Assembly: GCA_005889535.1 (NCBI GenBank)
Contig: VBHC01000124.1
Coordinates: forward strand, 1 to 38,152
Direction: 5' to 3'
Length of the DNA stretch: 38,152 bases
From: Chloroflexota bacterium
Lineage (GTDB): Bacteria > Chloroflexota > Dormibacteria > CF-121
Shown here: positions 28,665 through 37,530 of the stretch, in pieces
How positions within the stretch are numbered: position 1 is the first letter of the stretch
Layout of the letters: each line of letters begins with the position of its first letter
Program-made: the position numbers and the translations under genes
Notes under the pieces: generated by a model
Seen by the model: the letters and a program-made list of their open reading frames with translations, nothing else
Database searches by the model: none
Told to the model about the DNA's origin: nothing

Positions 28665-29777
28665 CTAACCAACCGTTGTGACAGCTGTCTGTCGCGATAT
28701 CCCCAGGGCCTGGAATATGGGACCTGTGGAAAGACCCTGAACAACCAGCGAGAGGAAGACGAAACCGAAAACCAGGGTGAGAATCTCCCCCTGGCCGGCG
28801 ACCTCCAGAGGGACGCCAAGGGCGAGCGCGAGCGACAGCGCGCCCCGCAGCCCGGCCCATATCAGCCCCACCCGCCACCTCCACGGCCACAGGTCGCCGC
28901 GGGGAAGGGTCACCAGGGTCACCATCAGCATCCGGGCCAGCAGGACGGCAGCGACCAACAGCAGCAGGCGGGCGCCGGCCCCCACCACCTCGTCCAGGCG
29001 GACCTGCAGGCCCACCAGGAGGAAGACCGCGCTCGACATGGTAAAGCCCAGCTGGCGCCAGAAGCGATGGACCTGGTGGTGCGTCGATGGCTGATACGCC
29101 GTGCCAAGGATCAGCGACATCGCGATCACTGCCAGCAAGCCGCTGGCCCCGATCCACGCGGCAAGCAGGTAGCCCGCGTAGGCGGCGGCGACCGTGATGG
29201 CGATCTGGGCCAGACGCGGTAGGAATACGACCAGGCGGCGGGCAAGCAGCCCAAGACCGACGCCGACGGCCAGGCCGCCGACAGTAAGCCACACAGACAG
29301 CCCAACGACGCCCGGCCCATCCAGCACGCGGCCCTCGACGACGGCCAGGGCAACCGTGAAGAGGACGACGGCGACGCCGTCGTTGACCAGGCTCTCGCCC
29401 TCCAGCGCCAGCCTCAGCCGTTCCGGTGTGTGAAGCCGGCGCAGCGCGGCGAAGACCGAGACCGGATCGGTCGCGGCCAGGATGGCGGCCAGCAACGCCG
29501 CGGCGGCAAAGGGAAAGCGGACCGCGAGCAGCAGCCCGAAGACGAGACCGGCGGTGAGCACCGCACCGGCCAGCCCCAGCAAGAGGATCCAGGGCAACTC
29601 CCGACGCACCGCCGCGGCGCGCATCGAAAAGCCGGCGTCGAAGAGCAGGGGCGGCAGAAACACGGCGAGCACCAGCGCCGGGTCGACCCGGAACGCCGGA
29701 ACCAGGCGTGCGGTCGCCAGGATCGCCCCCGCCAGCAGCAGCAGAAACGGCCACGGCCAGCGGCGGACCGCGGTCAC
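28665..29777 (-). CDS. CPA1-type Na+/H+ antiporter, short N-terminus
   Basis: A 370-residue polytopic membrane protein of the monovalent cation:proton antiporter 1 family, exchanging Na+ (or K+) for H+. Diagnostic motifs are FLPPLLFDAGFSM near residue 40, AATDPVSVFAALRRL, and EGESLVNDGVAVVLFTVAL with the ion-binding Asn-Asp pair. LRGALSLALAL lies near the end. The start GTG 29777 overlaps the CCA gene stop as GTGA. Compared with typical members the protein begins at the second helix (PWPFLLLLAGAILA), so the usual first TM segment is missing; the open frame further upstream is only an out-of-frame reading of the CCA gene. Whether it is functional is uncertain. Confidence 0.88.
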   Translation of the reverse strand: MTAVRRWPWPFLLLLAGAILATARLVPAFRVDPALVLAVFLPPLLFDAGFSMRAAAVRRELPWILLLGLAGAVLTAGLVFGLLLAVRFPFAAAALLAAILAATDPVSVFAALRRLHTPERLRLALEGESLVNDGVAVVLFTVALAVVEGRVLDGPGVVGLSVWLTVGGLAVGVGLGLLARRLVVFLPRLAQIAITVAAAYAGYLLAAWIGASGLLAVIAMSLILGTAYQPSTHHQVHRFWRQLGFTMSSAVFLLVGLQVRLDEVVGAGARLLLLVAAVLLARMLMVTLVTLPRGDLWPWRWRVGLIWAGLRGALSLALALGVPLEVAGQGEILTLVFGFVFLSLVVQGLSTGPIFQALGISRQTAVTTVG

Positions 29778-31165
29778 GGTTCGAGCAGCTCGGGATGTGC
29801 CTCGAGGTAGCGCCAGGCCGCCTGGGCATCGGGGGCCAGCGTTCCGTCGATGATGGCGTCTTCGAGCGCGGCCTTCACCCGCTTGATCCAGGGGCCGGCC
29901 GGTCGGCCGGTGCGCGCCATCAGGTCCTCCCCTGTCAATGGCGAGCGAATCGCGGCGATCGCATCGGCATCGAGCCGGCGGATCCGGGCTTCGAGGTCGT
30001 CGATCTTGGTCACGTCGGGGTAGTGACTGGCGCGCATGTCGGCCCGAGCCAGGTCCAGCAAGCGCGGCAGCTGGTCCCCGGCGTCGCGCACCAGCCGCCG
30101 GACGGCCTTGTCCTCCCACCCGTGAGGGTCGTACTGGATCGGCCGCATGTGCAGGCGGACCAGCTTGACGACGGCATCGGTCACGTCGCCTGGATAGCGG
30201 AGGTGGCGCAGCGCCACGCCGGCCATCCCGGCTCCGATCTCCTGGTGCCCGATGAAGGTGGGCTTGCCATCTTTGAGCTCGTGGACGGCGGGCTTACCCA
30301 CATCGTGCAGCAGCGCGGCGAGGCGCGTGATCAACTCGGGTGGCGCCAGTGAGGCGGTCAGCAGTGAATGCCCAAAGACGTCGTGGCTGTGCCAGCCGCC
30401 CTGCTGCATTCCTTTGCCCACCTCCAGTTGCGGCACGATTCGCGGCAGCAGCCGCGTCGCGTCGAGCAGTTCGAGACCGCGCTGGACCTGCTCGGCAACG
30501 AGCAGCTTGGAGAACTCGTCCCGGATCCGCTCCATTGAGACCACCGGGGGTTGCAAACGCGCCGCCTGCGCCTGGATGGCCGTCTCGATGCCGGGATCGA
30601 GGGTGAACTGCAGCGTAGCAGCGAAGCGGATCGCCCGCAGCATGCGCAAGGGGTCGTCGTCGAAGGTCGAGGTGGGCTCGAGGGGCGTCGCGATGCGGCG
30701 CGCTTCAAGGTCCTGCAGCGCTCGTCCGGTAAGGTCGAGCACCGTTCCGTCCCAGTCCATCAGCAGCGTGTTGATGGTGAAGTCACGGCGCATGACGTCG
30801 TCCTTCAACGTGCCCGGGCGAACCTCCGGCTTTCGGCTGTTTGGCTGATAGCTTTCGACGCGGCTCGACACGAATTCGAGGGCACGATGATCGAGGTCGA
30901 GATGCGCGGTGCCGAATCGCTCGAAGATCACCGGGGGCCGCAGCTTGAGCGCCGTGCCCACCGCCGTGGCCAGTTGGGCCGCGCCGCTGCCCTCGACCAG
31001 GACGTCAACTTCGCGGATCCTGGCGCGCTCGCCACCAAGAAGCCGATCGCGGACGTAACCGCCGACCACGAAGGCCGTGAGCCCCAGTTGGCGCGATTGC
31101 TCCTGGACGGCCGCAAAGGGCCGCTCCCATTCCGGAAGCGCGGGCGGGTCAAGCTTCACGGGCAT
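29774..31165 (-). CDS. CCA tRNA nucleotidyltransferase / poly(A) polymerase family with HD domain
   Basis: A 463-residue class II nucleotidyltransferase that adds or repairs the 3' CCA of tRNAs (the same family includes poly(A) polymerases). The head domain has GGYVRDRLLG at 35-44 and EVDVLVEG, where the usual first catalytic Asp of the DxD pair is Glu52 and the second is Asp54. RRDFTINTLLMD, the nucleotide-recognition segment DDPLRMLRAIRFAA, and an HD domain with LAALLHDVGKP follow. ATG 31165 overlaps the ROK gene by 17 bases; a GTG-started form from 31186 is also open. The gene is in the middle of the long selenocysteine-gene operon, with which it has no obvious functional tie beyond tRNA. 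Confidence 0.93.
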   Translation of the reverse strand: MPVKLDPPALPEWERPFAAVQEQSRQLGLTAFVVGGYVRDRLLGGERARIREVDVLVEGSGAAQLATAVGTALKLRPPVIFERFGTAHLDLDHRALEFVSSRVESYQPNSRKPEVRPGTLKDDVMRRDFTINTLLMDWDGTVLDLTGRALQDLEARRIATPLEPTSTFDDDPLRMLRAIRFAATLQFTLDPGIETAIQAQAARLQPPVVSMERIRDEFSKLLVAEQVQRGLELLDATRLLPRIVPQLEVGKGMQQGGWHSHDVFGHSLLTASLAPPELITRLAALLHDVGKPAVHELKDGKPTFIGHQEIGAGMAGVALRHLRYPGDVTDAVVKLVRLHMRPIQYDPHGWEDKAVRRLVRDAGDQLPRLLDLARADMRASHYPDVTKIDDLEARIRRLDADAIAAIRSPLTGEDLMARTGRPAGPWIKRVKAALEDAIIDGTLAPDAQAAWRYLEAHPELLEP

Positions 31166-32108
31166 GTCGTGCGCGGAGGCGCGCAAACTCGACGGCGCCG
31201 ATCAACCCGGCATCGCCGGCCAGCGCCGGACGAACGATGCGCAGCCCACGTCGCGACGCCCGCCAGGACGAGGCGTTCATGGATCGGCGCATCGGCTGCA
31301 GGAGGGGCCGGCCGGCCTTGAGTACACTCCCGCCGAGCACGATCACTTGCGGGTTGAAGAGGTTGACCAGTGTTCCCAGTGCGATCCCGAGGTAGGTTCC
31401 GGCCGTCTCCAGGATGGTATTCGCGAGCACATCGCCGGCACGCGCCGCCCGAACCACATCCTCGGGCGTCGGGTTTTCGATGCGGTGCAGCGCGCTGCCG
31501 GGCGTGCGGGGGGCGGCATCCCGGGCGGCGTGCGCGATGCCGGTGCCGCTAGCCACCGCCTCGACGCACCCATGGTTTCCGCATCGGCACAACGGGCCTC
31601 CGGGCTGAACCACGATATGCCCGACCTCGCCGGCGATCCCATGGGCGCCCGCGTAGAGCTCACCCCGAAGCAGGAGCCCGGCGCCGATGCCGGTCGAGAC
31701 GGTGACATAGATCAGCTCGCTGGCACCACGGCCGGCGCCGCGACGATGCTCACCGAGCGCAGCCAGGTGCGCATCGTGATGAAGAAAGCTCGGAATGCCG
31801 GTTGCGTTGGTGAGGATGCGGTTGAGCGGCACGTTGCGAAAGCCTGGCAGGTTGGCCGGGCTGATGACAAGACCGGCGGCTGGATCAACCGGTCCCGGCA
31901 GGCCGATGCCCAGCGCCCGGATCCGGGGGGGCGAGCTGCGCTCCTGGCGCAGCGTCTCCGCGACCGCCGCCACGATTCGGTCGATGACGTGCTGACGGCC
32001 GCGGGCAGCTTCGGTGGGCTCCCTCACCACCGTACGCAGCCGGCCGCGATCATCCGCCGCGGCGACCCGCAGCTGGGTGCCACCGAGGTCGATGCCGATC
32101 AGCCCCAT
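31149..32108 (-). CDS. ROK-family sugar kinase (glucokinase-like)
   Basis: A 319-residue ROK-family protein, most like ATP-dependent glucokinases or N-acetylhexosamine kinases. It starts with the phosphate-1 motif GIDLGGTQLR (residues 5-14) and has the catalytic Asp112 in HHDAHLAALGE. EVGHIVV with His164 and the Zn-binding CRCGNHGC (Cys174, 176, 181) follow, then VVLGGSV-type VIVLGGSV. No DNA-binding domain precedes it, so it is an enzyme rather than a ROK repressor. The ATG 32108 shares its A with the MFS stop (TGATG), showing tight coupling to the exporter gene. Sugar specificity is not readable, and a link to the lipid-export pair is only contextual. Confidence 0.92.
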   Translation of the reverse strand: MGLIGIDLGGTQLRVAAADDRGRLRTVVREPTEAARGRQHVIDRIVAAVAETLRQERSSPPRIRALGIGLPGPVDPAAGLVISPANLPGFRNVPLNRILTNATGIPSFLHHDAHLAALGEHRRGAGRGASELIYVTVSTGIGAGLLLRGELYAGAHGIAGEVGHIVVQPGGPLCRCGNHGCVEAVASGTGIAHAARDAAPRTPGSALHRIENPTPEDVVRAARAGDVLANTILETAGTYLGIALGTLVNLFNPQVIVLGGSVLKAGRPLLQPMRRSMNASSWRASRRGLRIVRPALAGDAGLIGAVEFARLRARHAREA

Positions 32109-33634
32109 CAGCGCCAGCGTGGGCGCGGCAAGGGCCGCAGCGTCAGGCCGGCCAGCAGGGCGCCGACGAACAGCGCGATCGCGGTGGCGCGAAAGATGAG
32201 GTGATACTCGTCGAAGATCGCCTGCTTCACCTTCAAGACATAGATTGCGTACTGGGTGGCGAAGTTCGGGTTCAAGCCGGGTAGCGGCGGAATGAGATGG
32301 GCCGTCACCCGATGGAACTCCCAGAGGCTGAAACCAGCCACGAGCGAAAAACCCACAAGCATGCCCACCAGGCGCATGACGATAAGGAAGGAGGCGCCGG
32401 CGCCGCGCTCGGTATCCCCGACCGCGTCCAGCAGTGCCGCGCTGACCGGCGCGATCTCCAGGCCAAGACCAAATCCGGTCAGAAGCAACTCGGCGTCGGC
32501 GACGGTCAGCGGCGAACCGAGGAGATGCGGGGTAAGCGATCCTTCGTTCCAGCCAGACAACAGCAGAAAGCCGGTCGCCGCCAGCACAAGGCCGAGGGCC
32601 GCGACGAGGCGGTAACTGCGCAGGCGCTGGGCCAGGAAGCCGCCCAGCAAGGCGCCCACTGGAATACCGAGCATCAGGCGGAAGAGCAGGAGCGCTGCGC
32701 TGCTCGCATTCATAGAGAAAACCGCATTGGCCAGCACCGGGATGTAGACAAGGGCCACCATCAGCCCGGCTCCCGCGATGGCGTTCGTCAGCGCCGATCC
32801 GGTGAACGATGAGTCGCGGAACCGGCGGACATTGATCAATGGATGCGGCGTTCGGCGCTCGTGCCACACGAACAGCACGAAGCAGAGCAGGGCTAGCGGC
32901 AGCTGCCAGATGATGCCCTCCCCGACCGGGCTCTCTTCTGGAGTGGCGGCATAGAGGGCGAGCGTCAGCAGCGACAGCCCCGCGGTTGCCAGCAGTGCTC
33001 CGAACCAGTCGAGGTTGGCGGGACGGCGCTCCTCACCGCCGGCCCGAACCTCGGGCCAGAGCGCCCACAGCAACAGCGCGGCGGCCGGGATGTTGATCCA
33101 GAAGATCCAGGTCCATCCGAACGCTGACGCCGTGATCAACCCGCCCCAGAGCGGCCCCAGCACACTGCCGATCTCCTGGAGGGCGCTGACGGCGCCGAGC
33201 ACCGGACTGCGATCGCCAGTCGGATAGAGGTCGGCGGCCAGCGCCAGGACTGCCGGCACCAGCGCCCCGCCACCGGCCCCCTGCAGCACCCGGCCGGTTA
33301 CCAGCTGGGCCAGGGAGGGCGCGGTCGCGGTCAGAAAGGAACCAAACGCGAACAACACCAGGCAGGCGGCGAACAGACGCAAGCGCCCAAAGCGGTCGGA
33401 GAGGCCCCCTGCCAGGGGCATGATGGCCAGGTAGCCGAGCAAGAATCCAGTGATGATGGGCGTCGCCTGTTCCGGACGGTTGACCGCGATATTCACGGAC
33501 TTGAGCATCGGCAGCAGCGCGGTGACGACGACGTAGGCGTCGAGGGAGGCGAGGAACAGCCCCGCCCCGGTGAGGCCAAGCAGGACGGTGCGGTTAACCG
33601 AGCGGAGGCGGGGTGACCGAAACGGGGTGATCAT
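32108..33634 (-). CDS. MFS transporter, DHA2/EmrB-QacA type (P55-like by context)
   Basis: A 508-residue inner membrane transporter of the drug:H+ antiporter-2 class with about 14 predicted helices. It starts LLGLTGAGLFLASLDAYVVVTALLPML, with the DHA2-typical Asp in helix 1, followed by the motif A loop GGLSDRFGRLRLF and motif C-like GSVLGPLWGGL. The C-terminal region ends with a short basic tail. It overlaps the upstream LprG-like lipoprotein gene by 41 bases and is followed by the ROK kinase gene (TGATG). The lipoprotein-MFS order is that of lprG-Rv1410c (P55) in mycobacteria, where the pair moves triacylglycerol or lipoarabinomannan precursors outward. Drug efflux remains the alternative. 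Confidence 0.9.
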   Translation of the reverse strand: MITPFRSPRLRSVNRTVLLGLTGAGLFLASLDAYVVVTALLPMLKSVNIAVNRPEQATPIITGFLLGYLAIMPLAGGLSDRFGRLRLFAACLVLFAFGSFLTATAPSLAQLVTGRVLQGAGGGALVPAVLALAADLYPTGDRSPVLGAVSALQEIGSVLGPLWGGLITASAFGWTWIFWINIPAAALLLWALWPEVRAGGEERRPANLDWFGALLATAGLSLLTLALYAATPEESPVGEGIIWQLPLALLCFVLFVWHERRTPHPLINVRRFRDSSFTGSALTNAIAGAGLMVALVYIPVLANAVFSMNASSAALLLFRLMLGIPVGALLGGFLAQRLRSYRLVAALGLVLAATGFLLLSGWNEGSLTPHLLGSPLTVADAELLLTGFGLGLEIAPVSAALLDAVGDTERGAGASFLIVMRLVGMLVGFSLVAGFSLWEFHRVTAHLIPPLPGLNPNFATQYAIYVLKVKQAIFDEYHLIFRATAIALFVGALLAGLTLRPLPRPRWR

Positions 33635-34289
33635 GATTGCTGAAATCGAAGGTGATGGTCGCCGGTTTTGCGGCGTCGAACAGATTCCCGGTCAGGCGAG
33701 CGCGCCACAGGTCGCTGCCCTGGCTCTCGATCCAGTAGGTGGCCTGGTAGCTTCCCTGATCGCGGATCAGGGTCAGCAACTGATGCATGCGTCCGGCGGA
33801 GACCTGGCCGGCGATGGGGTAGGTCTCGTGTCCATTGACCTTCTCGGCGTTGCCGCGAGCCGCAGCGGTGGTGTCGCGCATCGCTGCGAACAGGCCCACC
33901 TGTGGATCGAACAGGGTGCGAGCGTCGAAAAATTGCGCCACCTCGTCCGGCGTGAGCTTCTGCCATCCCCCGGTGAACGACTTCAGATAGATGTCGCCGG
34001 TCGCAAAAATCACCTCGACTTCCAGAAGGATTGCGCCCTCCTTGAGGTTGACTCTGGCATGCAGGGCAGGCGGGTGCGCGTCACCCTGCGCGCTCTGCAC
34101 CGGCTCGTCGGTCCCCGTGAAGCCGCTGATCTGCATTTGAAAGTGAAACCCGCTGAGCCCAAGCATCCGCTGGCTCGATTGTTTCAGCAAGGTCGCCGCG
34201 TCCGGCGTTGGAGCGCCGCACGAACTGACGCTGATGATGATCGCCAGGCCGGCGGCGAGACCACGAGACGGCGAAACGCCGGCGTGCAT
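33594..34289 (-). CDS. LppX/LprAFG-family lipoprotein (LprG-like)
   Basis: A 231-residue exported lipoprotein. The signal peptide (RGLAAGLAIIISVSSC) has its lipobox Cys at residue 24. The mature part begins by a family-typical pattern: TLLKQSSQRMLGLSGFHFQMQISG, then LEVEVIFATGDIYLKSFTGGWQKL, GHETYPIAGQVSAGRMHQLL, a 'YWIESQGSDLWRARLTG' strand, and ATITFDFSNHDHPVSVTPP. This is the antiparallel-sheet half-barrel that carries acyl chains in LprG and LppX. The start is ATG 34289 (TGATG with selB); TTG 34292 is adjacent. Its 3' end overlaps the MFS exporter by 41 bases. The family assignment is from pattern recognition and context; ligand and envelope role are inferred. Confidence 0.8.
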   Translation of the reverse strand: MHAGVSPSRGLAAGLAIIISVSSCGAPTPDAATLLKQSSQRMLGLSGFHFQMQISGFTGTDEPVQSAQGDAHPPALHARVNLKEGAILLEVEVIFATGDIYLKSFTGGWQKLTPDEVAQFFDARTLFDPQVGLFAAMRDTTAAARGNAEKVNGHETYPIAGQVSAGRMHQLLTLIRDQGSYQATYWIESQGSDLWRARLTGNLFDAAKPATITFDFSNHDHPVSVTPPPLG

Positions 34290-36181
34290 CAACCCCTCAG
34301 GATACGGTCATCTCCGACCCGGCGCGTGATCTTCTGGGCATCCAGCCATTCGAGCAAGGGAAGAACGTAGCGGCGACTGGATCCCAGCAGGTCGCGGGCC
34401 GCGGCCACGGTCAAGGTCCGATGCTCGGTGAGGTGGGTCCGCAGCCGGCTGACCGCGTCGTCGTAGGCGGAACGGGCAAAGATGGTGTCGTCATTGACGC
34501 GCACGACCCGCCCCTGGGCCACGAGGTATTGCAGCAGCCCGGGCGCCACTTCGTAGCGTCGCACGAGATCGGCCAGCGGTGGCGGGTTGAATGGGTGCCG
34601 TTCCAGGTCGGCGAGGAAGGCGCCCGCCACCGACTCCTGCTCCGAGGTGAGGCCATGCCGGTGACCCGCGGCGGTAACCTCGCCGTTTCGCTCAACCACG
34701 ACGCCGTCGCTCGCGAGCGCACTGAGCGCCGGGTTGAAAATCTCCGCCGGGATACCGGTTCGGCTGCGCAACTCTTCTTTGGGCATCCCGGAGCGAAGGG
34801 GTTGCCCCTGGTGGTACGCGGTCAAGCCGGTCGTGACCCGGGCCGCAAGCCGGTCCCACTGGTCACGAGTCACCCACCGCGACCCCAGGCGGCGAATCGC
34901 GCCCCGATCGGCGATAGGGGCCACCGCGTCGGCCAGCTGCGGACTGGAGCGCCCGAGCCGGCGGCCCAACTCGCCATCGGTCAGCCCCCAGCTGTGTTTG
35001 CCCAGCTCCAGAACGACGGCGGTTCCCGGGTCCGCGCGTTCCCGCCGAGCCAGGTCCTCAACGACCGCCACGTCACGGCGACGGTGGCGGCGCGGCGCGC
35101 TGTCGACGATCACCCCGCCGGCGACGGTTGTCGCCGGCGACGGGATGCGGAGGATGAATCGGTCACCGTCGAGCGCGACCATCGGACTGGCCACGAACAG
35201 CTGACCCCAGCCCTCCTCTCCCGGGCGCAGCTCGTCGCGCTCCAGCAAGCTGAGCTCCACCATGGCCTCGGCGGTCTCGTGGTAGATCATCAGCTGCTGG
35301 CGATGATGTAGCGGTTGGGCGGCGCTCGGCAGCACCGCCAGGCGCGCGTCGAGGCGCCGCGTGATGGGCAGGGTTCCAGGCAGCGCCAGCACGTCGCCGC
35401 GCCGGAGTTGGGCATGGTCGACGCCGCTGAGGTTGACAGCAGTGCGGCTCCCGGGCCGCGCCTCCTCCACCGGTTGACTGTGCTGCTGCAGTCCGCGGAT
35501 CCGGACCCGCCGTTCGCCGGGCAGCACGACAACGTCAGCACCCTGGCGGAGCGCCCCGCCAACCAGGGTGCCGGTGACGACGGTTCCAAACCCCGACATG
35601 GCGAACGAACGGTCGACCGGGAGGCGCGGCCGCCCGACGTCGGGGCGGGGTGTGGTCTGGGCGAGCTCCGCGTCGAGCGCCGCGCGGAGCTCATCGAGAC
35701 CTTCGCCGCTGGTGGCCGACACCGCTACGATGGGCGCCCGCTGCAAGGCCGTCCCGCGGAGGAGCCCGGCGACCTCTTCGCGGACGAGGCTGAGCCAGGC
35801 GGCATCGACGAGGTCGGCCTTGGTCAGCACGGCGATCCCATGCTGGATGGCGAGCAGGTCAATGATGGCGAGGTGCTCGCGGGTTTGAGGCATCGGCCCC
35901 TCGTCGGCCGCGACCACGAGCAGGACCGCATCCATGCCGTGCACCCCAGCCAGCATGTTCTTGAGAAAGCGCTGATGGCCCGGCACGTCGATGATCCCCA
36001 CCCGGCGTCCGCTGGGCAGCTGCAGGTACGCGAAGCCCAGGTCGATGGTCATCCCACGGCGCTTCTCCTCCTCGAGCCGGTCGGGATCGATCGTCGTCAG
36101 GGCTTTGACCAGCGCCGATTTGCCATGGTCGATATGACCGGCGGTGCCGACGACGAAGGAGCCGGCAATCGGCTCCGTCAT
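34289..36181 (-). CDS. selB: Selenocysteine-specific translation elongation factor SelB
   Basis: SelB is a GTPase that brings selenocysteyl-tRNA(Sec) to UGA codons marked by a SECIS element. The 630-residue length matches the family. The GTPase domain has G1 GHIDHGKS (15-22), switch I with [10 protein letters not shown]3 DVPGH (65-69) and G4 TKAD (120-123). EF-Tu-like beta barrels follow ([16 protein letters not shown]). The C-terminal third contains several winged-helix modules (e.g. [42 protein letters not shown]) that bind the mRNA hairpin. ATGA overlap with selA, TGATG with the lipoprotein gene. Together with selA this shows the organism reads selenocysteine. Confidence 0.96.
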   Translation of the reverse strand: MTEPIAGSFVVGTAGHIDHGKSALVKALTTIDPDRLEEEKRRGMTIDLGFAYLQLPSGRRVGIIDVPGHQRFLKNMLAGVHGMDAVLLVVAADEGPMPQTREHLAIIDLLAIQHGIAVLTKADLVDAAWLSLVREEVAGLLRGTALQRAPIVAVSATSGEGLDELRAALDAELAQTTPRPDVGRPRLPVDRSFAMSGFGTVVTGTLVGGALRQGADVVVLPGERRVRIRGLQQHSQPVEEARPGSRTAVNLSGVDHAQLRRGDVLALPGTLPITRRLDARLAVLPSAAQPLHHRQQLMIYHETAEAMVELSLLERDELRPGEEGWGQLFVASPMVALDGDRFILRIPSPATTVAGGVIVDSAPRRHRRRDVAVVEDLARRERADPGTAVVLELGKHSWGLTDGELGRRLGRSSPQLADAVAPIADRGAIRRLGSRWVTRDQWDRLAARVTTGLTAYHQGQPLRSGMPKEELRSRTGIPAEIFNPALSALASDGVVVERNGEVTAAGHRHGLTSEQESVAGAFLADLERHPFNPPPLADLVRRYEVAPGLLQYLVAQGRVVRVNDDTIFARSAYDDAVSRLRTHLTEHRTLTVAAARDLLGSSRRYVLPLLEWLDAQKITRRVGDDRILRG

Positions 36182-37530
36182 GACATTGAGCCGGCCACAG
36201 CGTCGATCACGGCGTCATCTTCGCCCGGCAGCACGGTGCGGGGGTCGAGCAGCACCCGCTCCTCGACGATTCGTCCGATGACCGCAGGCTCGTGCGCGCG
36301 GAGACGCGCCAGTAAGTCCGTTGCACCGCCTTGGCGCGGCGTGATGGCGACAACAGTGGTGGGTAGTCGTTCGCCGGGCAATGATCCCCCGCCCACCGTC
36401 GACTCTGCGGCCGCCACGTCGGCGGCAACGCCCAACTCTGCCAGGCGGCTCTGCCAGGCCTGGGCTCGGCGTCGAACCGAATCGGCGGACGCCCGCAGCA
36501 TGTTCCAGATGGGCACCTCGTCGAATGACTGGGTGAGGTAGAGGTCAAGGGTGGCGCCCAGCGCCGCAATGGTCAGCTTATCGACCCGTACCGCGCGCGC
36601 CAGTGGGTGCTTCATGACGCGCTCCACCAGGTCCGCCCGACCGAGCAGCAAACCGGCCTGCGGGCCGCCCAACAGCTTATCGGCGCTGGCCGCCACCAGG
36701 TCGACGCCGGAAAGCAGGCTGTCCTGCACGCGCGGCTCGGCCGCCAGGCCATAGGTCGTCGTGTCGAGCAGCGCGCCACTTCCCAGGTCATGGAGCAGCC
36801 ACAACTGATGCTGCCTGGCGATGGCGGCCAGAGGTTTCAGCTCGACGCTCTCGGTGAAGCCGACCACCTGGAAGTTGCTGGCGTGCACCTTCATGATGGC
36901 CACCGTTTTCGGCGTGACCGCAGCGGCGTAATCTTCGGCGCGGGTTCGATTCGTGGTGCCGACCTCGACCATACGTGCACCCGAAAGGCGCATGACCTCC
37001 GGCATTCGAAATCCGCCGCCGATCTCGACCAGCTCGCCGCGGGCAACGATGACCTCCTTGCCCCTCGCCAGTGCCGTCAACATCAGGAGCACCGCGGCGG
37101 CGCAATTGTTGACAACCGCGGTGGCCTCGGCGCCGGTCAGGTACCGCAGCAGCTCGCCGAGCAGGTCATGGCGCCGGCCTCGCCGGCCGGTCAGCGGATC
37201 GAATTCGACGGTCGAGTACGAGCTCGCCACGCGGGCGACGGCTTCCGCCGCGGCCCTCGCCAGCGGAGCCCGGCCGAGGTTGGTATGGAGAATCACTCCG
37301 GTGGCATTCACGACCGGCCGGAGCCGAGGCCGTCGCAATTCTCGAATCAGGCGCTCAACCCGGGCCCACCGCATCGGCGGCTCAGCGACGGCACCGCTGG
37401 CGCGCTCCTCGTCGAGAACGCGTTGCACCGCGAACCGCACCAGCGGGCGGCCATGCGCGCTGACCATCGCGACCGCTTCCGATTCCTCGAGCAGTTGATG
37501 CACGCTCGGGAGCGCGCGAAGGGTGTCCAT
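36178..37530 (-). CDS. selA: L-seryl-tRNA(Sec) selenium transferase SelA
   Basis: SelA converts seryl-tRNA(Sec) to selenocysteyl-tRNA(Sec) using selenophosphate and PLP. The 450-residue protein has the N-terminal domain (LRALPSVHQLLEE), RPVVNATGVILHTNLGRAPLA, and the GRRGRRHDLLGELLRYLTGAEATAVVNNCAAAVLL core. GGGFRMPEVMRLSG and the PLP lysine Lys285 in ASADKLLGGPQAG are present; LLHDLGSGAL contains the Asp that binds the PLP ring. The start ATG 37530 shares its A with the M50 protease stop (TGATG), and the end overlaps selB. selD and the tRNA(Sec) gene selC are not in the window. Confidence 0.96.
   Translation of the reverse strand: MDTLRALPSVHQLLEESEAVAMVSAHGRPLVRFAVQRVLDEERASGAVAEPPMRWARVERLIRELRRPRLRPVVNATGVILHTNLGRAPLARAAAEAVARVASSYSTVEFDPLTGRRGRRHDLLGELLRYLTGAEATAVVNNCAAAVLLMLTALARGKEVIVARGELVEIGGGFRMPEVMRLSGARMVEVGTTNRTRAEDYAAAVTPKTVAIMKVHASNFQVVGFTESVELKPLAAIARQHQLWLLHDLGSGALLDTTTYGLAAEPRVQDSLLSGVDLVAASADKLLGGPQAGLLLGRADLVERVMKHPLARAVRVDKLTIAALGATLDLYLTQSFDEVPIWNMLRASADSVRRRAQAWQSRLAELGVAADVAAAESTVGGGSLPGERLPTTVVAITPRQGGATDLLARLRAHEPAVIGRIVEERVLLDPRTVLPGEDDAVIDAVAGSMS

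Noticed and set aside
28438-29829. A long open frame on the minus strand overlapping the antiporter and DUF1232 genes
   Set aside because: Its translation is Gly/Arg/Pro-rich without any motif and runs out of frame across two well-identified genes; it is a GC-bias shadow.
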